DNA from: Gemmatimonadota bacterium
GTDB lineage: Bacteria; Gemmatimonadota; Gemmatimonadetes; Longimicrobiales; Gaopeijiaceae
Reading direction: 5' to 3'
NCBI GenBank assembly: GCA_009838975.1
Contig: VXQO01000162.1
Location: 31,081-95,080, forward strand
Length of the DNA: 64,000 nucleotides
Position 1 is the first letter of the stretch; the number at the start of each line of letters is the position of its first letter. A model generated the notes under the pieces. The model was given only the letters and a program-made list of their open reading frames with translations. It had not been told where the DNA came from and made no database searches. Shown here one piece after another: positions 11,359-21,378 of this stretch. The position numbers and the translations under genes were made by a program.

Positions 11359-13845
11359 ATGAAGAGAACCTCGACCGTCGTGCCGTTCATCGCCTGCCTT
11401 GCGGTAACCTGGGTGCTGACCGGGCCGGTGCTGGCACAGGAACCGCCCGATACCGTCTTCGAGGTGGAAGAACTCGAGGTCGTCGTCGGTTCGCGGGCGG
11501 GCGTGGCGGACCCGGCCACGCTCCCCGTACCGGTCGACATTTACGGAGCCGAGGAGATCGCGCGCCTGGGAGAAGTCGATCTCGCCGAAGTCCTGGGACG
11601 GATCGCACCCTCCTTCAACTCGACCCGCCTGTCCGCCGGCGATGGCGCCGCCTTGCACGTGGCCACCCTGCGGGGGATGAACGGGGACCAGGTGCTCGTG
11701 CTGGTCAACGGCAAGCGGCGCCACGGGGTGGCATTCGCGAAGGTGCTCGCGGCATCCGGCCAGGGCACGACCGGCACCGACCTGCGGGCCATTCCGGTAC
11801 ACGCGATCAAGCGAATCGAAGTGCTGCGCGAGGGTGCGGCTTCGCAGTACGGCTCGGACGCCATCGCGGGCGTCATCAACATCGTGCTCAAGGACGACGC
11901 CAGCGGGATCAGTGCGGCGACCTTTCTCGGGCGCACGTCGCGCGGCGACGGTACGAGGCTGATCACGTCCGCCAACGCGGGAGTGCCCCTTGGCGACGGC
12001 TTCCTGAACGTCACCATGGAGGTGGCAAGGCAGGAGGTGACGAACCGGGCGGGCACGGCGCCCACCTGCTTCGGTCCCGACCCGTCCTACGGACCCTGCG
12101 CGGATGGAGGCAAGGTCATCCAGTTGCAGCGCAACGGCGAGCCCGACTACAGGGGCGCCGGCTTCATGGCAAACGCGGCGATCCCCTTCGGCGAGTCAGC
12201 CGAGTTCTATGCCTTCGGGGGTTACTCCGGCCGTGAGGCGGTCTCCGACGGGCTGTACCGGAAGGCCGACTGGGTGCCGCGCTCGGTAAGCTACGTCTTT
12301 CCGGACGGGTTTTTTCCCGTCGAGGAGTCCGACCTGACGGACAGGTCGGCCGTGGCGGGGCTGCGCGGTGAAATGGGTGAATGGTCGGGCGATCTCAGCC
12401 TCGGTTTCGGACACGGCCGGTTCGCATTCGGGGCCGCCAACTCGATCAACCCGTCGTACGCGGCCGAGTACCTGGCCCGCAATCCCGAGGCGGACGGGGC
12501 GTCCATCGCGGCGAACGCCGGACCGCGCGACACGTTCAGCGGCGGCTTGAACGTGCGCCAGTGGACGCTGAACGCCGACGCAACGCGCGAGATCGAGGTG
12601 GGCTCGACCCCGGCGTTTCTGGCCGTGGGCGGCGCTTTCCGGAGGGACTCGTACTGGATGGAAGCCGGCGACCGGGCCTCGTGGGCGTGTGGAACCAGCG
12701 ACACGCCCGGGAGCTTTCCGGCCGCCCATCATCAGAACGACGGGTCGGTGTTTGCCAGCTGCGGAATCCAGGGCTATCCGGGCTACAGTCCTTCCTCGGC
12801 TTCGCTGAGTGAGCGGGACCGCAACAGCTTCGGCGCATACACGGACCTCGAGTTGCGCCCGTCCGAGGCGGCGACGCTGGGCGGTGCCCTCCGCTTCGAG
12901 CACTACACCGACGCCGGCAGTTCGCTTACCGGCAAGGTTGCGGGCCGCATCGAGCTCGGTGCGTCCGGCGCCGCGCTGCGGGCCGCGGTTTCCACGGGCT
13001 TTCGCGCGCCACGACTTCCCCAGCGAGGCTTCAACACCATCGGTTTCGTGGGCGGCAGTGACGGGCTGGTGAGCGCCGGGTTCCTTCCCGAAGGCGACGA
13101 GATTGCATGCGCCGACTTCGGGGCGTGCTCCCTGAGCCACGAGACATCGCTCAGCTTCACCGGCGGATTCGTGTATTCGAGCGACGGCGGCTTCCTCTTC
13201 ACGACCGACTACTACCGCGTTGCGGTGGCCGACGCCATCGCGCTGACGCAGAGCCTCGGCCCGAGCCACGGGCTCCGCGCCGGTGCCCGGTTTCAGGGCC
13301 GGCCGGTGGACGCCGTCGCGTTCTGGACGAATGCGATCGACACGCGGACGCAGGGATTCGACCTGGTCGCGAGCTGGAGGTTCCGCGGAATGGACTGGGG
13401 CGCCGCGGATCTGTCGGCCAGCCTGCACCGCAACAACACCGAGATCACCGCCAACCGGAACCAGGACTTCATCGGCGGCACGCAGCAGACGCTGATCGAG
13501 CAGTCGCAGCCGGGACGGCGTATCGGCGTCAGCGCCGACGTTCGTTCCGCCGGCGGCCTGGGTGCAAGATTCAGCGTGAATCACATCGGTGCGGTCACCA
13601 CCCCATTCATCTTCGAGCAGAACATCACTATCGACGCGGCGGCCATCGCCGACCTCGAGGTCACCTTTCAGGTGGCCGACCGGATTCTGCTGGGGGTGGG
13701 CGCCAACAACGTGTTGGACAGGCTGCCCAACAGGCTCCCGGACGACTCCGTGGCCCAGCTGTGGACCATGGAGTACCCCTCCGAGTCGCCCTACGGTGTC
13801 GCGGGACGGATCTGGTACATGCGGGTGAACGTGGTCGGGAACTGA
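11359..13845 (+). CDS. TonB-dependent outer-membrane receptor
   Basis: An 828-residue protein. The ATG at 11359 follows an AGGAGAGGAGA ribosome site and gives a clean signal peptide (MKRTSTVVPFIACLAVTW, cleavage after VLAQ). The plug domain (about residues 40-180) contains the family landmarks LVLVNGKRRH, IKRIEVLREGAASQYG and DAIAGVINIVLKDD. The barrel follows and ends MRVNVVGN. Cysteine pairs occur in extracellular-loop-like segments (CGTSDTP...SCGIQG and ACADFGACS). These receptors take up siderophores, vitamins or oligomers with energy from TonB. The substrate is not deducible, and no SusD-like partner or transporter lies beside it. Confidence 0.93.
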   Translation: MKRTSTVVPFIACLAVTWVLTGPVLAQEPPDTVFEVEELEVVVGSRAGVADPATLPVPVDIYGAEEIARLGEVDLAEVLGRIAPSFNSTRLSAGDGAALHVATLRGMNGDQVLVLVNGKRRHGVAFAKVLAASGQGTTGTDLRAIPVHAIKRIEVLREGAASQYGSDAIAGVINIVLKDDASGISAATFLGRTSRGDGTRLITSANAGVPLGDGFLNVTMEVARQEVTNRAGTAPTCFGPDPSYGPCADGGKVIQLQRNGEPDYRGAGFMANAAIPFGESAEFYAFGGYSGREAVSDGLYRKADWVPRSVSYVFPDGFFPVEESDLTDRSAVAGLRGEMGEWSGDLSLGFGHGRFAFGAANSINPSYAAEYLARNPEADGASIAANAGPRDTFSGGLNVRQWTLNADATREIEVGSTPAFLAVGGAFRRDSYWMEAGDRASWACGTSDTPGSFPAAHHQNDGSVFASCGIQGYPGYSPSSASLSERDRNSFGAYTDLELRPSEAATLGGALRFEHYTDAGSSLTGKVAGRIELGASGAALRAAVSTGFRAPRLPQRGFNTIGFVGGSDGLVSAGFLPEGDEIACADFGACSLSHETSLSFTGGFVYSSDGGFLFTTDYYRVAVADAIALTQSLGPSHGLRAGARFQGRPVDAVAFWTNAIDTRTQGFDLVASWRFRGMDWGAADLSASLHRNNTEITANRNQDFIGGTQQTLIEQSQPGRRIGVSADVRSAGGLGARFSVNHIGAVTTPFIFEQNITIDAAAIADLEVTFQVADRILLGVGANNVLDRLPNRLPDDSVAQLWTMEYPSESPYGVAGRIWYMRVNVVGN

Positions 13846-13855
13846 GCGAGAGGCG

Positions 13856-15121
13856 TCAGCGCCGCAGCAGAAGCCGGTCCGCCGTCCCGCGGCTGGCCAG
13901 GTAGAAGTCGGGCCGTCCGTCGCCGTCGAGGTCCGCGAACTCGAGGTCCAGGCCCGTCCCGACCGCGCCCGCGCCGAACACCTCGTCCGATGCGTCGGTG
14001 AAGACGCCGCCGCCGTTGTTCAGGTAGGCGCGGTAGCGGCTGTCGGCGATGCGTCCGACGCTCAGGTCGACATCGGCGTTGGCGGTGACGATGTCCAGGT
14101 CCCCGTCACCGTCGATGTCCACAAGGTCGCCGTCGAACGACGACACGGTTGCCGAAGGCAGCCGGGCCGAAGTCTCATCGGCGAAGAAGCCGCTGCCGTC
14201 GTTGATCAGGAGGCGGTTGCGCGGATCGGCACCGGCCACGAAGGCTGCAACGTTGGCGAACAGGAGGTCGAGGTCGCCGTCGCCGTCCACGTCGCCGAAG
14301 TCGGCCTCGCGGGTCTCTTCACCGCCTTCGCGCCGGGGGATCCTGGCCGCGCTTTCATCGCTGAAGTGCCCTGTGCCGTCGTTGATGTAGAGCACGTTGG
14401 GCCCTTCGTTCGCGACCACCAGATCCAGGTCGCCGTCGCCGTCCACGTCGCCGAGTTCGAGATCCTGGGTGACATCCGCCGCACGCGGAAGTCGCTCGGC
14501 CGTCTCGTCGACGAAGTTGCCGGTGCCGTCGTTTATGACGACCGCGTCCTGACCGTTGTTGGCGAAGAGGATGTCGGGGAACCCGTCCCCGTTCAGGTCG
14601 GCCACCACCACGCCGTTGGTGGTTCCCTCGACGGGAAGCCTCGTACCCTCGTCGCTGAAGCGCCCCGCCCCGTCGTTGAAATAGAGTTCGTTCACTCGGT
14701 CGTCCTCGCTTACGACCACGATGTCGAGGTCGCCGTCGCCATCGAAATCGGCGATGCCCACGTCCTCGGAGTCGCGGTTGGCGGCGGGCAGACGGGAGCT
14801 GCCGTCGCTGAAGCGTCCCGCCCCGTCGTTGAGGAGCAGGATGTTGGGGCGGAATTCGTTGGCGATCACGATGTCCAGGTCGCCGTCCGCATCGAGGTCG
14901 GCGACGCCGGCGTCCATGCTGAGGCCGTTCAGCAGGCCGGCTGGAAGATGCGTTCCGGTGACATCGCCATAGAGCGTATGCGGCGGTGCGACCGTGGTCG
15001 TGTCGGGCCCCAGGGGCTCGCCGCTCTCGCTGCTCCCGCATTCCGCAGGAGCCGCCGCGAGACAGGCCGCGACGCACGGCGCGACGTACAGAGCGGCGCG
15101 GACCGGCCGGCCCTCCTTCAT
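13856..15121 (-). CDS. FG-GAP / VCBS repeat protein
   Basis: A 421-residue exported protein with a hydrophobic N-terminus (residues 7-25). It then carries about seven repeats of roughly 45 residues built around calcium-binding DxDGDxD loops, for example DADGDLDIVIANE, DFDGDGDLDIVVVS, DVDGDGDLDLLFANV and DLDGDGRPDFYLAS. Such repeats fold as integrin-like beta-propellers with calcium in each blade and serve in adhesion or ligand binding. The start overlaps the stop of the BNR protein gene by one base (TGATG), so translation is probably coupled and the two products may act together at the surface. A cysteine near residue 28 is not in a good lipobox. Confidence 0.9.
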   Translation of the reverse strand: MKEGRPVRAALYVAPCVAACLAAAPAECGSSESGEPLGPDTTTVAPPHTLYGDVTGTHLPAGLLNGLSMDAGVADLDADGDLDIVIANEFRPNILLLNDGAGRFSDGSSRLPAANRDSEDVGIADFDGDGDLDIVVVSEDDRVNELYFNDGAGRFSDEGTRLPVEGTTNGVVVADLNGDGFPDILFANNGQDAVVINDGTGNFVDETAERLPRAADVTQDLELGDVDGDGDLDLVVANEGPNVLYINDGTGHFSDESAARIPRREGGEETREADFGDVDGDGDLDLLFANVAAFVAGADPRNRLLINDGSGFFADETSARLPSATVSSFDGDLVDIDGDGDLDIVTANADVDLSVGRIADSRYRAYLNNGGGVFTDASDEVFGAGAVGTGLDLEFADLDGDGRPDFYLASRGTADRLLLRR

Positions 15122-18100
15122 CAGGAAATCACTCCCATGCCCAGGGCCTGAATTCGGCGGTTGAAGTCGGCGAGATCGTCTTCCAGCACCTCTTCGACCG
15201 CTTCACGGATCCGCAGCAGGCGCTGTTTGAGGAGGGTGTGCACCTCGCCCTGCTGATCCGTCGGGCGGAAGTCCCCGACCGACACGGTGGTGAGGAGATA
15301 GCCGAGCCGTTCGATGAGGCGCGTGGGATAGCGAATGGCGTCCTGTCCGGTTCCTGTGGCGCGCATCTGGAAGAGCCCGTCCTCGGCAGCGATCAGGCGC
15401 TGGTTCAGGGAATCGGCGGCGGCCACCAGCTCTGCGGCGTCGCCACGGTCTTCCAGGACGGCGCGCGCGTCCAGCACCTGCCGGCGCACCCACTCGACGC
15501 GGTTGATCAGGTCGCCGGTGGCCTCCAGATCGGCCCGGATGTCGGCGAGCGCGGCCATCTGCAGCTCGATGTCGGCCATGGTGCCCTCGGAGTGGGGATC
15601 CTTGCGGACCTCCAGCTGCTGCGTGTGGCTCTGGTCCCCCACCCTGAGCGTGACGGTGTAGGTGCCCGGCGGCTGCAGGAATGTTCCGGCTCCCGGGCCG
15701 CCCAGGGGACCGCCCGCAAGCGGGCGCCAACGCTCCTCGCCCAGCGGGATGTCGTCGCCGTAGAGCGGCTTCGTGCGGAGGCGTACTTCCGCGATGGGCT
15801 CGTTCATCAGGTCCCACCAGACGCGGTTGACACCCGTATCCGTGGTGCCCTGCAGGGTGCGCACCAACTCGCCGTCGGCGCTCGCGATCTCGATGACGAC
15901 GCTGTCGTCGGTCCCCTCGCCCAGCCAGTAGTTGAACGAGGCGCCGTAAGGCGGGTTTTCGCCGTCGGACTGGTCGTCGAACATGGTGAAGGGCGCCGAG
16001 ATGGGCCGGAACCGGTAGGCGGGACGCGGGTTGAAGAGATGGGACGCACTCGCGGCGACCTCAGGCGTGAGCTGCTGCAGCGGCGTGATGTCGTCCAGGA
16101 TCCAGTAGCCGCGGCCGTAGGTCCCCACGACCAGGTCGTTGAAGTGCTCCTGCACGACGAGACCGTACATGGGTGCGGGTGGCAGGTTGGTGTGGAACCT
16201 CTGCCAACGGTCGCCGTCGTCGAAGGAGACGTACACCGACGCTTCGGTGCCCAGGTAAAGGAGGCCGGGGCGGACGGGGTCTTCATGGATCGACCGTGTG
16301 TAGCTGAGCACGCCGTCGTCGACTCCGTTGTTGATCGCGGTCCAGCTCGCGCCGTAGTCGTCGGTCCGGTAGGCGCGGGCCTCGAAGTCGCCCACCTGGT
16401 GATGCTCGATGACCATGTACGCCTTGCCGGGCGTGTGGCGTGAGGCGTCGATGCCGCGGACCACCCCGTCGGGCGGCAGGTCCGGGATGTTGTCCGTCAC
16501 GTTGGTCCAGTTGGCGCCGCCGTCGCGGCTGACGTGCATGAGTCCGTCGTTGGTGCCCGCCCACAGGAGGCCCGGCTCCAGCGGAGATTCGTCGAAGGCG
16601 TAGATCACGCAGCAGTACTCCACCCCGATGTTGTCGGGCGTGAGGCCGCCGCTGATCCCCATGCGGCTGCGGTTGTTGGTGCTGAGGTCCGGGCTGATCA
16701 CCTCCCAGCTCTGGCCGCGGTTGGTGGTACGGTGGACGTGCTGGCTCGTCACGTAGATGGTGTTGTTGTCGTGCGGCGAGATGAGTAGCGGGAAGGTCCA
16801 CTGGAAGCGGTACCTGAGTGAGTCGGCGGGGTGGCCGGTGGTCGACTCGGGCCAGACCTCCACCTCGCGGTATTGGCCGGTGCGCGCGTCCCAGCGCGAC
16901 ACGATCCCGCCCCCCGCCCCGACCCCCGACGCGCTCGACCACACGATGTTCGGATCGGTGGGATCCGGAGTGGCGAAGCCGGATTCGCCGCCGCCCACCG
17001 AGTGCCAAAGGCCGCGCGGGATCCCGACCCCGAACAGGCCGCCCATGCGGCTGTTACTCGGGCCTCGGGTCGAGGGACCGTCCTGGCGGTTGCCCATGAC
17101 GTTGTAGGGGATCGCGTTGTCGACGGTGACGTGGTACATCTGCGCGATGGGCAGCTGGGCGCGGAACCAGGTTCGGCCGCGGTTGCCGGAGATCGCGAGG
17201 CCGCCGTCGCCGCCTACGAGCTGGCGGTCGCCGTCGTACGGGTCGATCCACATGTCGTGATTGTCCCAGGTCGGGCCTTGCAGGAACCCCGCCGCGCTCG
17301 AAGTGACGCCGCCGTCGAGTGTGGTGCTGTATGCCGCCGCCAGGAAGTAGGCCTCGTCGGGGTCGTCGGGGTTGACCTCGCAGCGGGTGTAGTAGGCGGT
17401 GCGGCCGGCGAGGTCACGGTCGTAGCTGACGAGCGCCCAGTTGCGGCCGCCGTCGTCGGAACGCCAGAGTTCGCCGCCGTCGGTGTCGCCCCCCTCCCAC
17501 GGAACGCCGTCGCCCGTCTCGATGAGGGCGTAGATGCGGCGCGAGTCGGCGCGGCTCATGCACAGCGCGATCTTCCCGATCTCGCGCGTGGGCAGGCCGT
17601 TGCCGGCGAGCCGCGTCCACGTCGTGCCGCCGTCCCGGGAGACGTGTATGGCGCTGCCGGGGCCGCCGGATGTGCGCGTCCACGTCCGGATCGCGATCTG
17701 CCAGGTTCCCGCGAAGAGGATGCGGGGGTTGTTGGGGTCCATGACGAGGTCGCTTGCGCCGGTCTCCTCGTCCACGTACAGGACGTGTTCCCAGGTCGCA
17801 CCCCCGTCCATGGTGCGGTAGATGCCCCGTTCGGGCTGGGGCGCGTAGCCGTGTCCGATGGCGGCCGCGTAGACGATGTCCGGGTTGGTGGGGTGGACGA
17901 TGATCCGGCTGATGCGTCCTGTGCCCTCCAGACCCATGTGCGTCCAGCTGTCGCCGGCGTCGGTGGACTTCCACACCCCGTTTCCGATCGACACGTTCGA
18001 ACGAATGAAGGGCTCCCCGGTCCCCGCCCACACGATGTTGGGGTCGGACGGGGAAACCTCGACTTCGCCCACCGAGTGCACGGGCTGGTCGTCGAAGACC

Positions 18101-18363
18101 GCTCGCCAGTTCACACCGCCGTCCTCGGTCTTCCACAGTCCGCCCGATGCCGCTCCGACGTAGTAGGTGAAGCGGTCCCCCGGCACGCCCGCCACCGACG
18201 TGATCCGGTTTCCGAGCGGGCCGATGTGGCGGTACTGCATCGAGGCGAAGGACGACGTGGGGACTTCCTGGGCGCTGCCGGGCGGCGGATTCATGACACT
18301 CGCGGCGACCGAAGCCAGCGCCAGACCGAATGCGACGGATGAGCGGAGCTTGCATGAAGGCAT
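15121..18363 (-). CDS. Secreted BNR / sortilin-type beta-propeller protein
   Basis: A 1080-residue exported protein. ATGs occur at 18372 and 18363; the second has the better spacing to a GAGAG site and is preferred. After a signal peptide (about 32 residues) come at least ten Asp-box (BNR) motifs spread to about residue 720, such as TEDGGVNW, STDAGDSW, TMDGGATW, SRDGGTTW, SDDGGRNW, SRDGGANW and TDDYGASW. They form one or two large propellers resembling sortilin VPS10 or xyloglucanase folds. The last third has a beta-sandwich segment (FNYWLGEGTDDSVVIEI) and a helical C-terminus. The family is common in Gemmatimonadota and often labelled glycosyl hydrolase, but I see no firm catalytic residues. 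It is coupled to the FG-GAP gene downstream. Confidence 0.88.
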   Translation of the reverse strand: MPSCKLRSSVAFGLALASVAASVMNPPPGSAQEVPTSSFASMQYRHIGPLGNRITSVAGVPGDRFTYYVGAASGGLWKTEDGGVNWRAVFDDQPVHSVGEVEVSPSDPNIVWAGTGEPFIRSNVSIGNGVWKSTDAGDSWTHMGLEGTGRISRIIVHPTNPDIVYAAAIGHGYAPQPERGIYRTMDGGATWEHVLYVDEETGASDLVMDPNNPRILFAGTWQIAIRTWTRTSGGPGSAIHVSRDGGTTWTRLAGNGLPTREIGKIALCMSRADSRRIYALIETGDGVPWEGGDTDGGELWRSDDGGRNWALVSYDRDLAGRTAYYTRCEVNPDDPDEAYFLAAAYSTTLDGGVTSSAAGFLQGPTWDNHDMWIDPYDGDRQLVGGDGGLAISGNRGRTWFRAQLPIAQMYHVTVDNAIPYNVMGNRQDGPSTRGPSNSRMGGLFGVGIPRGLWHSVGGGESGFATPDPTDPNIVWSSASGVGAGGGIVSRWDARTGQYREVEVWPESTTGHPADSLRYRFQWTFPLLISPHDNNTIYVTSQHVHRTTNRGQSWEVISPDLSTNNRSRMGISGGLTPDNIGVEYCCVIYAFDESPLEPGLLWAGTNDGLMHVSRDGGANWTNVTDNIPDLPPDGVVRGIDASRHTPGKAYMVIEHHQVGDFEARAYRTDDYGASWTAINNGVDDGVLSYTRSIHEDPVRPGLLYLGTEASVYVSFDDGDRWQRFHTNLPPAPMYGLVVQEHFNDLVVGTYGRGYWILDDITPLQQLTPEVAASASHLFNPRPAYRFRPISAPFTMFDDQSDGENPPYGASFNYWLGEGTDDSVVIEIASADGELVRTLQGTTDTGVNRVWWDLMNEPIAEVRLRTKPLYGDDIPLGEERWRPLAGGPLGGPGAGTFLQPPGTYTVTLRVGDQSHTQQLEVRKDPHSEGTMADIELQMAALADIRADLEATGDLINRVEWVRRQVLDARAVLEDRGDAAELVAAADSLNQRLIAAEDGLFQMRATGTGQDAIRYPTRLIERLGYLLTTVSVGDFRPTDQQGEVHTLLKQRLLRIREAVEEVLEDDLADFNRRIQALGMGVIS

Positions 18364-18502
18364 GGTGGACATCTCTCGATGGAGTGCTGGAGGATTTCGC
18401 TGTTGGAATACCGGCTCAGGATGCCAAAGTCAAACCGGCCGTCCGCGGTAGCGCCCGAGAGGCTGCACCACGAACGGCCGGTTGCCGGTTGTCGGGCTGC
18501 TG

Positions 18503-18976
18503 CTACCCGTGATCGTGGACGTGTGCGTGCACCGGGGTCGTGACGAAGTCGGCGTGTCCCGACCCGATGGCGCCGTGCATGAGCATGAACGTCACATCGG
18601 TCTCGCCCGCCTCGTGGCCGTGCAGGTGGCCACCGAACTCCCCGGGCGTGTCCTGTTCCCACTCGGCGATCGACTCGTCCTCGATGTCGACCTCCAGGTA
18701 TGTGTCGTCCTCCATCGGGATTGCGTCACCGTCGTGGTCTACGAAGCGAACCGTGATGTGGGGCGTCTCTTCACCCTCGTCGACCTCCAATTCGCCGGTC
18801 CAGCTCTGGGTATCGCCGTCGTACGAAGCGATGACCTGGCCATTCATGACGAGTTCCAGCCCTTCAGGTTCGTAGTGCTCTTCCTCCGGCTCGGTGGACG
18901 ACTCGCAGGCTGCGAGAACCAGAGCGACGGCGGCGAGCGCGGCCAACGGCCAGTTTCTGTAGCTCCATGTCTTCAT
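18503..18976 (-). CDS. His-rich lipoprotein, probable metal binder
   Basis: A 157-residue lipoprotein. The ATG at 18976 follows an AAGGAG site by ten bases. The signal ends in the lipobox VLAAC at about residues 22-26. An acidic beta-rich domain follows (EEEHYEPEG...). The C-terminal third is loaded with histidine: HLHGHE, MLMHGAIGSGH and the final HAHVHDHG. Histidine clusters of this kind bind zinc, nickel or copper. It lies 49 bases after the ZnuD-like TonB receptor stop on the same strand. I infer that it captures metal in the periplasm or at the outer membrane for that receptor system; it is not a standard ZnuA-type binding protein. Confidence 0.75.
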   Translation of the reverse strand: MKTWSYRNWPLAALAAVALVLAACESSTEPEEEHYEPEGLELVMNGQVIASYDGDTQSWTGELEVDEGEETPHITVRFVDHDGDAIPMEDDTYLEVDIEDESIAEWEQDTPGEFGGHLHGHEAGETDVTFMLMHGAIGSGHADFVTTPVHAHVHDHG

Positions 18977-19025
18977 TTCATGTCTCCTTGCGGTTCGATA
19001 AGTGGTGAGTCGTGCGCACGTCACG

Positions 19026-21275
19026 TCAAAACACGACCCGGTAGGTAAAACTCAGGCCTCTCCCGGCCTCGGGCATGATCTCTTTCACCCGGGAGAGGTG
19101 GTTGCGGTATACGGTATCCGTGGCGTTGTCGAGGCTGACGGCGAGGATGTTCAGACGCCCCCCCAGGGTGAGGCGGGCACCGGCCGAGACGTTCAGGACC
19201 GCATACCCGTCGGTCGGGGTCTCGAATTCGCCTACGCGTTCCTGCCGGGCTGCCATCTCTGCCTCTCCGCGGACGAACCACTGTGGCCGCTCATACTTGA
19301 GGGCCGCATGCCCCTTGAGCGGAGGCACGAGTGGCAGAGGTTGCTCGGTGGCCTTGAGGCTCCCCGTCACGGAGGACCCCACTGCCTCAAGCGCCAGCCC
19401 CCGACCCAGGTCCGCGTCCAACGTGGCTTCAAAGCCGCTGAACACGGCATCGTTGCCCCGGAACTGATAGATGGGCAGGAGCACACGGCTGAGTCGGCCC
19501 GTGTCCTCCCCGTAGACGTAATCCTTGATGTCGTTGTAGAACCCGGTCACCTCACCCCGCAGCCGGTCGAAGTCGAAGCGGAAGAAGATGTCGAGTCCCC
19601 TCCCGATCTCACCCGCCAGTGACGGGTTTCCGACTTCAAAGGCGTAGGCCGCGAGGTGCGGACCCTCCGAATAGAGTTCGTTGATGTCCGGTGCCCGGAA
19701 CGCATGGACGAAACTGGTCCCGAGGGTCAGTCCGGCGGCCGGGCTGTAGAGCGCGCCGACCGACCCCGAAAGAGAGTGGAAACCACGATCCCGGATGTCT
19801 CCGATATCCGAATCCGGATCCTCCTGCAGGGGATCGGCCACCGTCCAGTCGTAGCGCAAACCCCACTCGAGCCGGGTTGCGCCCAGGTCGACCTCTTCAA
19901 GGAAGTACATGGACGCTCTGCCCCGGCGCGTGTCGGGCGTGTAGAGGCCACCACCGTACTCGAAATCCTCCCACGACAGGCGGGCGCCGACCGCGCCCCC
20001 CGAGAAGGGGCCCCACTCCGCGTGGCGGCCGAGCACGTCGCCGCTGACCACCTGGTGGTGATACAGAGTGCCCAGAATGTTCGGCGGTTCGATCTCCCGG
20101 TGCTCGTACCAGGTGTGGGTCGCATCGACGCGGATATCGCGAAAGAACCCTTCCGGTTGCTCGACCACGGTTCGGAACTTCGAGGCGAAGCGCTCCATCT
20201 CGATGCGCACCCCTTCTTCGTGCCCTCCTACGAATCCGCCGGGAATGCCGTAGTCGTTGAGGTACCCGCGGAAGGACGCTCCCAGATGGCCCCAATCCGC
20301 TATGTAGGCCGATCCCACACCGCCGCTCCATACCCGGCCATCCGTGTTGAGCAGCGTGCCCAGCGGGGTCTTGAGGTCTCCGCCCATGCGTCCGGACACC
20401 TCCAGGCGCAGCGGCACCTGTTCCGCCACCGGGAAGACCACGGTCGCGCTTCCGCCAGACGAAGCCGTCACGGTCTGGCTCTGCAGGGTCGCAGATCCCG
20501 TCGTGTGGTGCGGCACGGCCGACGGGATCTCGTCGCGGATGACATTGATCACTCCTCCCAGCGCGTTGCCGCCGTAGAGCAGCGCCCCCGGGCCGCGCAC
20601 GACCTCGATACGCCGCGCCGGCGCCGGGTCGAGTCCGGTAGTGTGATCGGTGCCCGAATTGGAAGCATCCTCCACCCGCGTCCCGTCCTCCAGCACGAGC
20701 ACCCGGTCGCCGCTAAGCCCGCGCACGACCGGCTGCGAGACGGTCGGACCCATGGTCGTCACGGCCATTCCGGGCATCGAGGCCAATGTGGCCGCCACCG
20801 TCCCTTGCATCCGGCGCTGCAGTTCGTCGCCGGCCATGACGCTGACCGGTCGAAGGGCTTCCGCGGCGCCTCGCTCGCTGAGGGTAGCGGTGACCACCAT
20901 CCCCTGCAGCGCGATCGGCGACGTTGCCAGTTCGATGACGACGACCGGGGACTCGTCTCCCACGGCGACCTCGGTCGTCGCGCTGCGGTAGCCCAGCCGT
21001 TCGATCCGCAGGGAGTAGGTTCCTGCTGCGATCCGCGTCAGGTGGAACGTTCCGTCCCCGTGCGTGACCGCCATCGTGCCCGTTCCAACCACCGAAACGA
21101 ACGCACCCGCGAGCGGGTCGCCCGTCTCGGCATCCCGCACCACGCCCTCGATCTCGCCCTGGTGCTCCGGCTCCTGCGCTGACGCAGGCGCCGACAACAC
21201 GGCAACCCCGGCGACGGTCGTGACGACGCCGGTGCATAGCAACTCGGACAAGGTCTTCTTCAAGGTATGGTGCAC
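19026..21275 (-). CDS. ZnuD-like TonB-dependent receptor
   Basis: About 749 residues from a GTG at 21275; a GTG at 21317 is an alternative, but the shorter form has a proper lysine-led signal (HHTLKKTLSELL, cut after ASAQ). An N-terminal CarboxypepD_reg-like domain (about residues 40-120) precedes the plug, which has MPGMAVTTMGPTVSQPVVRG, VLVLEDGTRVED and IEVVRGPGALLYG. Barrel segments match the zinc receptor ZnuD: FRAPDINELYSEGPHLAA, YEVGN-like AFEVGNPSL, and the end VYRNHLSRVKEIMPEAGR. Zinc (or another divalent metal) import is inferred from that likeness and from the two flanking metal-ligand-rich genes. I found no clear Zur-like operator. Confidence 0.85.
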   Translation of the reverse strand: MHHTLKKTLSELLCTGVVTTVAGVAVLSAPASAQEPEHQGEIEGVVRDAETGDPLAGAFVSVVGTGTMAVTHGDGTFHLTRIAAGTYSLRIERLGYRSATTEVAVGDESPVVVIELATSPIALQGMVVTATLSERGAAEALRPVSVMAGDELQRRMQGTVAATLASMPGMAVTTMGPTVSQPVVRGLSGDRVLVLEDGTRVEDASNSGTDHTTGLDPAPARRIEVVRGPGALLYGGNALGGVINVIRDEIPSAVPHHTTGSATLQSQTVTASSGGSATVVFPVAEQVPLRLEVSGRMGGDLKTPLGTLLNTDGRVWSGGVGSAYIADWGHLGASFRGYLNDYGIPGGFVGGHEEGVRIEMERFASKFRTVVEQPEGFFRDIRVDATHTWYEHREIEPPNILGTLYHHQVVSGDVLGRHAEWGPFSGGAVGARLSWEDFEYGGGLYTPDTRRGRASMYFLEEVDLGATRLEWGLRYDWTVADPLQEDPDSDIGDIRDRGFHSLSGSVGALYSPAAGLTLGTSFVHAFRAPDINELYSEGPHLAAYAFEVGNPSLAGEIGRGLDIFFRFDFDRLRGEVTGFYNDIKDYVYGEDTGRLSRVLLPIYQFRGNDAVFSGFEATLDADLGRGLALEAVGSSVTGSLKATEQPLPLVPPLKGHAALKYERPQWFVRGEAEMAARQERVGEFETPTDGYAVLNVSAGARLTLGGRLNILAVSLDNATDTVYRNHLSRVKEIMPEAGRGLSFTYRVVF

Positions 21276-21378
21276 ATCGCTTGGAACGCAGGAATTCGAC
21301 GGGTGCCAGCCATCCACCTGGGAGGGCGAACCCGCGAACGACGCTGATGGGAGCGGGGCGGAAGAGGCCCCGGGGGCC

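Noticed and set aside
13856..15121. Regularly spaced GTCGCCGTCGCCGTC-like DNA repeats that look like a CRISPR array
   Set aside because: They are the coding strand complement of DGDGD calcium loops in the FG-GAP repeats; the spacing follows the protein repeat and there are no unique spacers.
16831..18342. A 503-codon open frame on the plus strand within the BNR protein gene
   Set aside because: It is the antisense of regularly spaced Asp-box repeats, with no independent evidence of coding.
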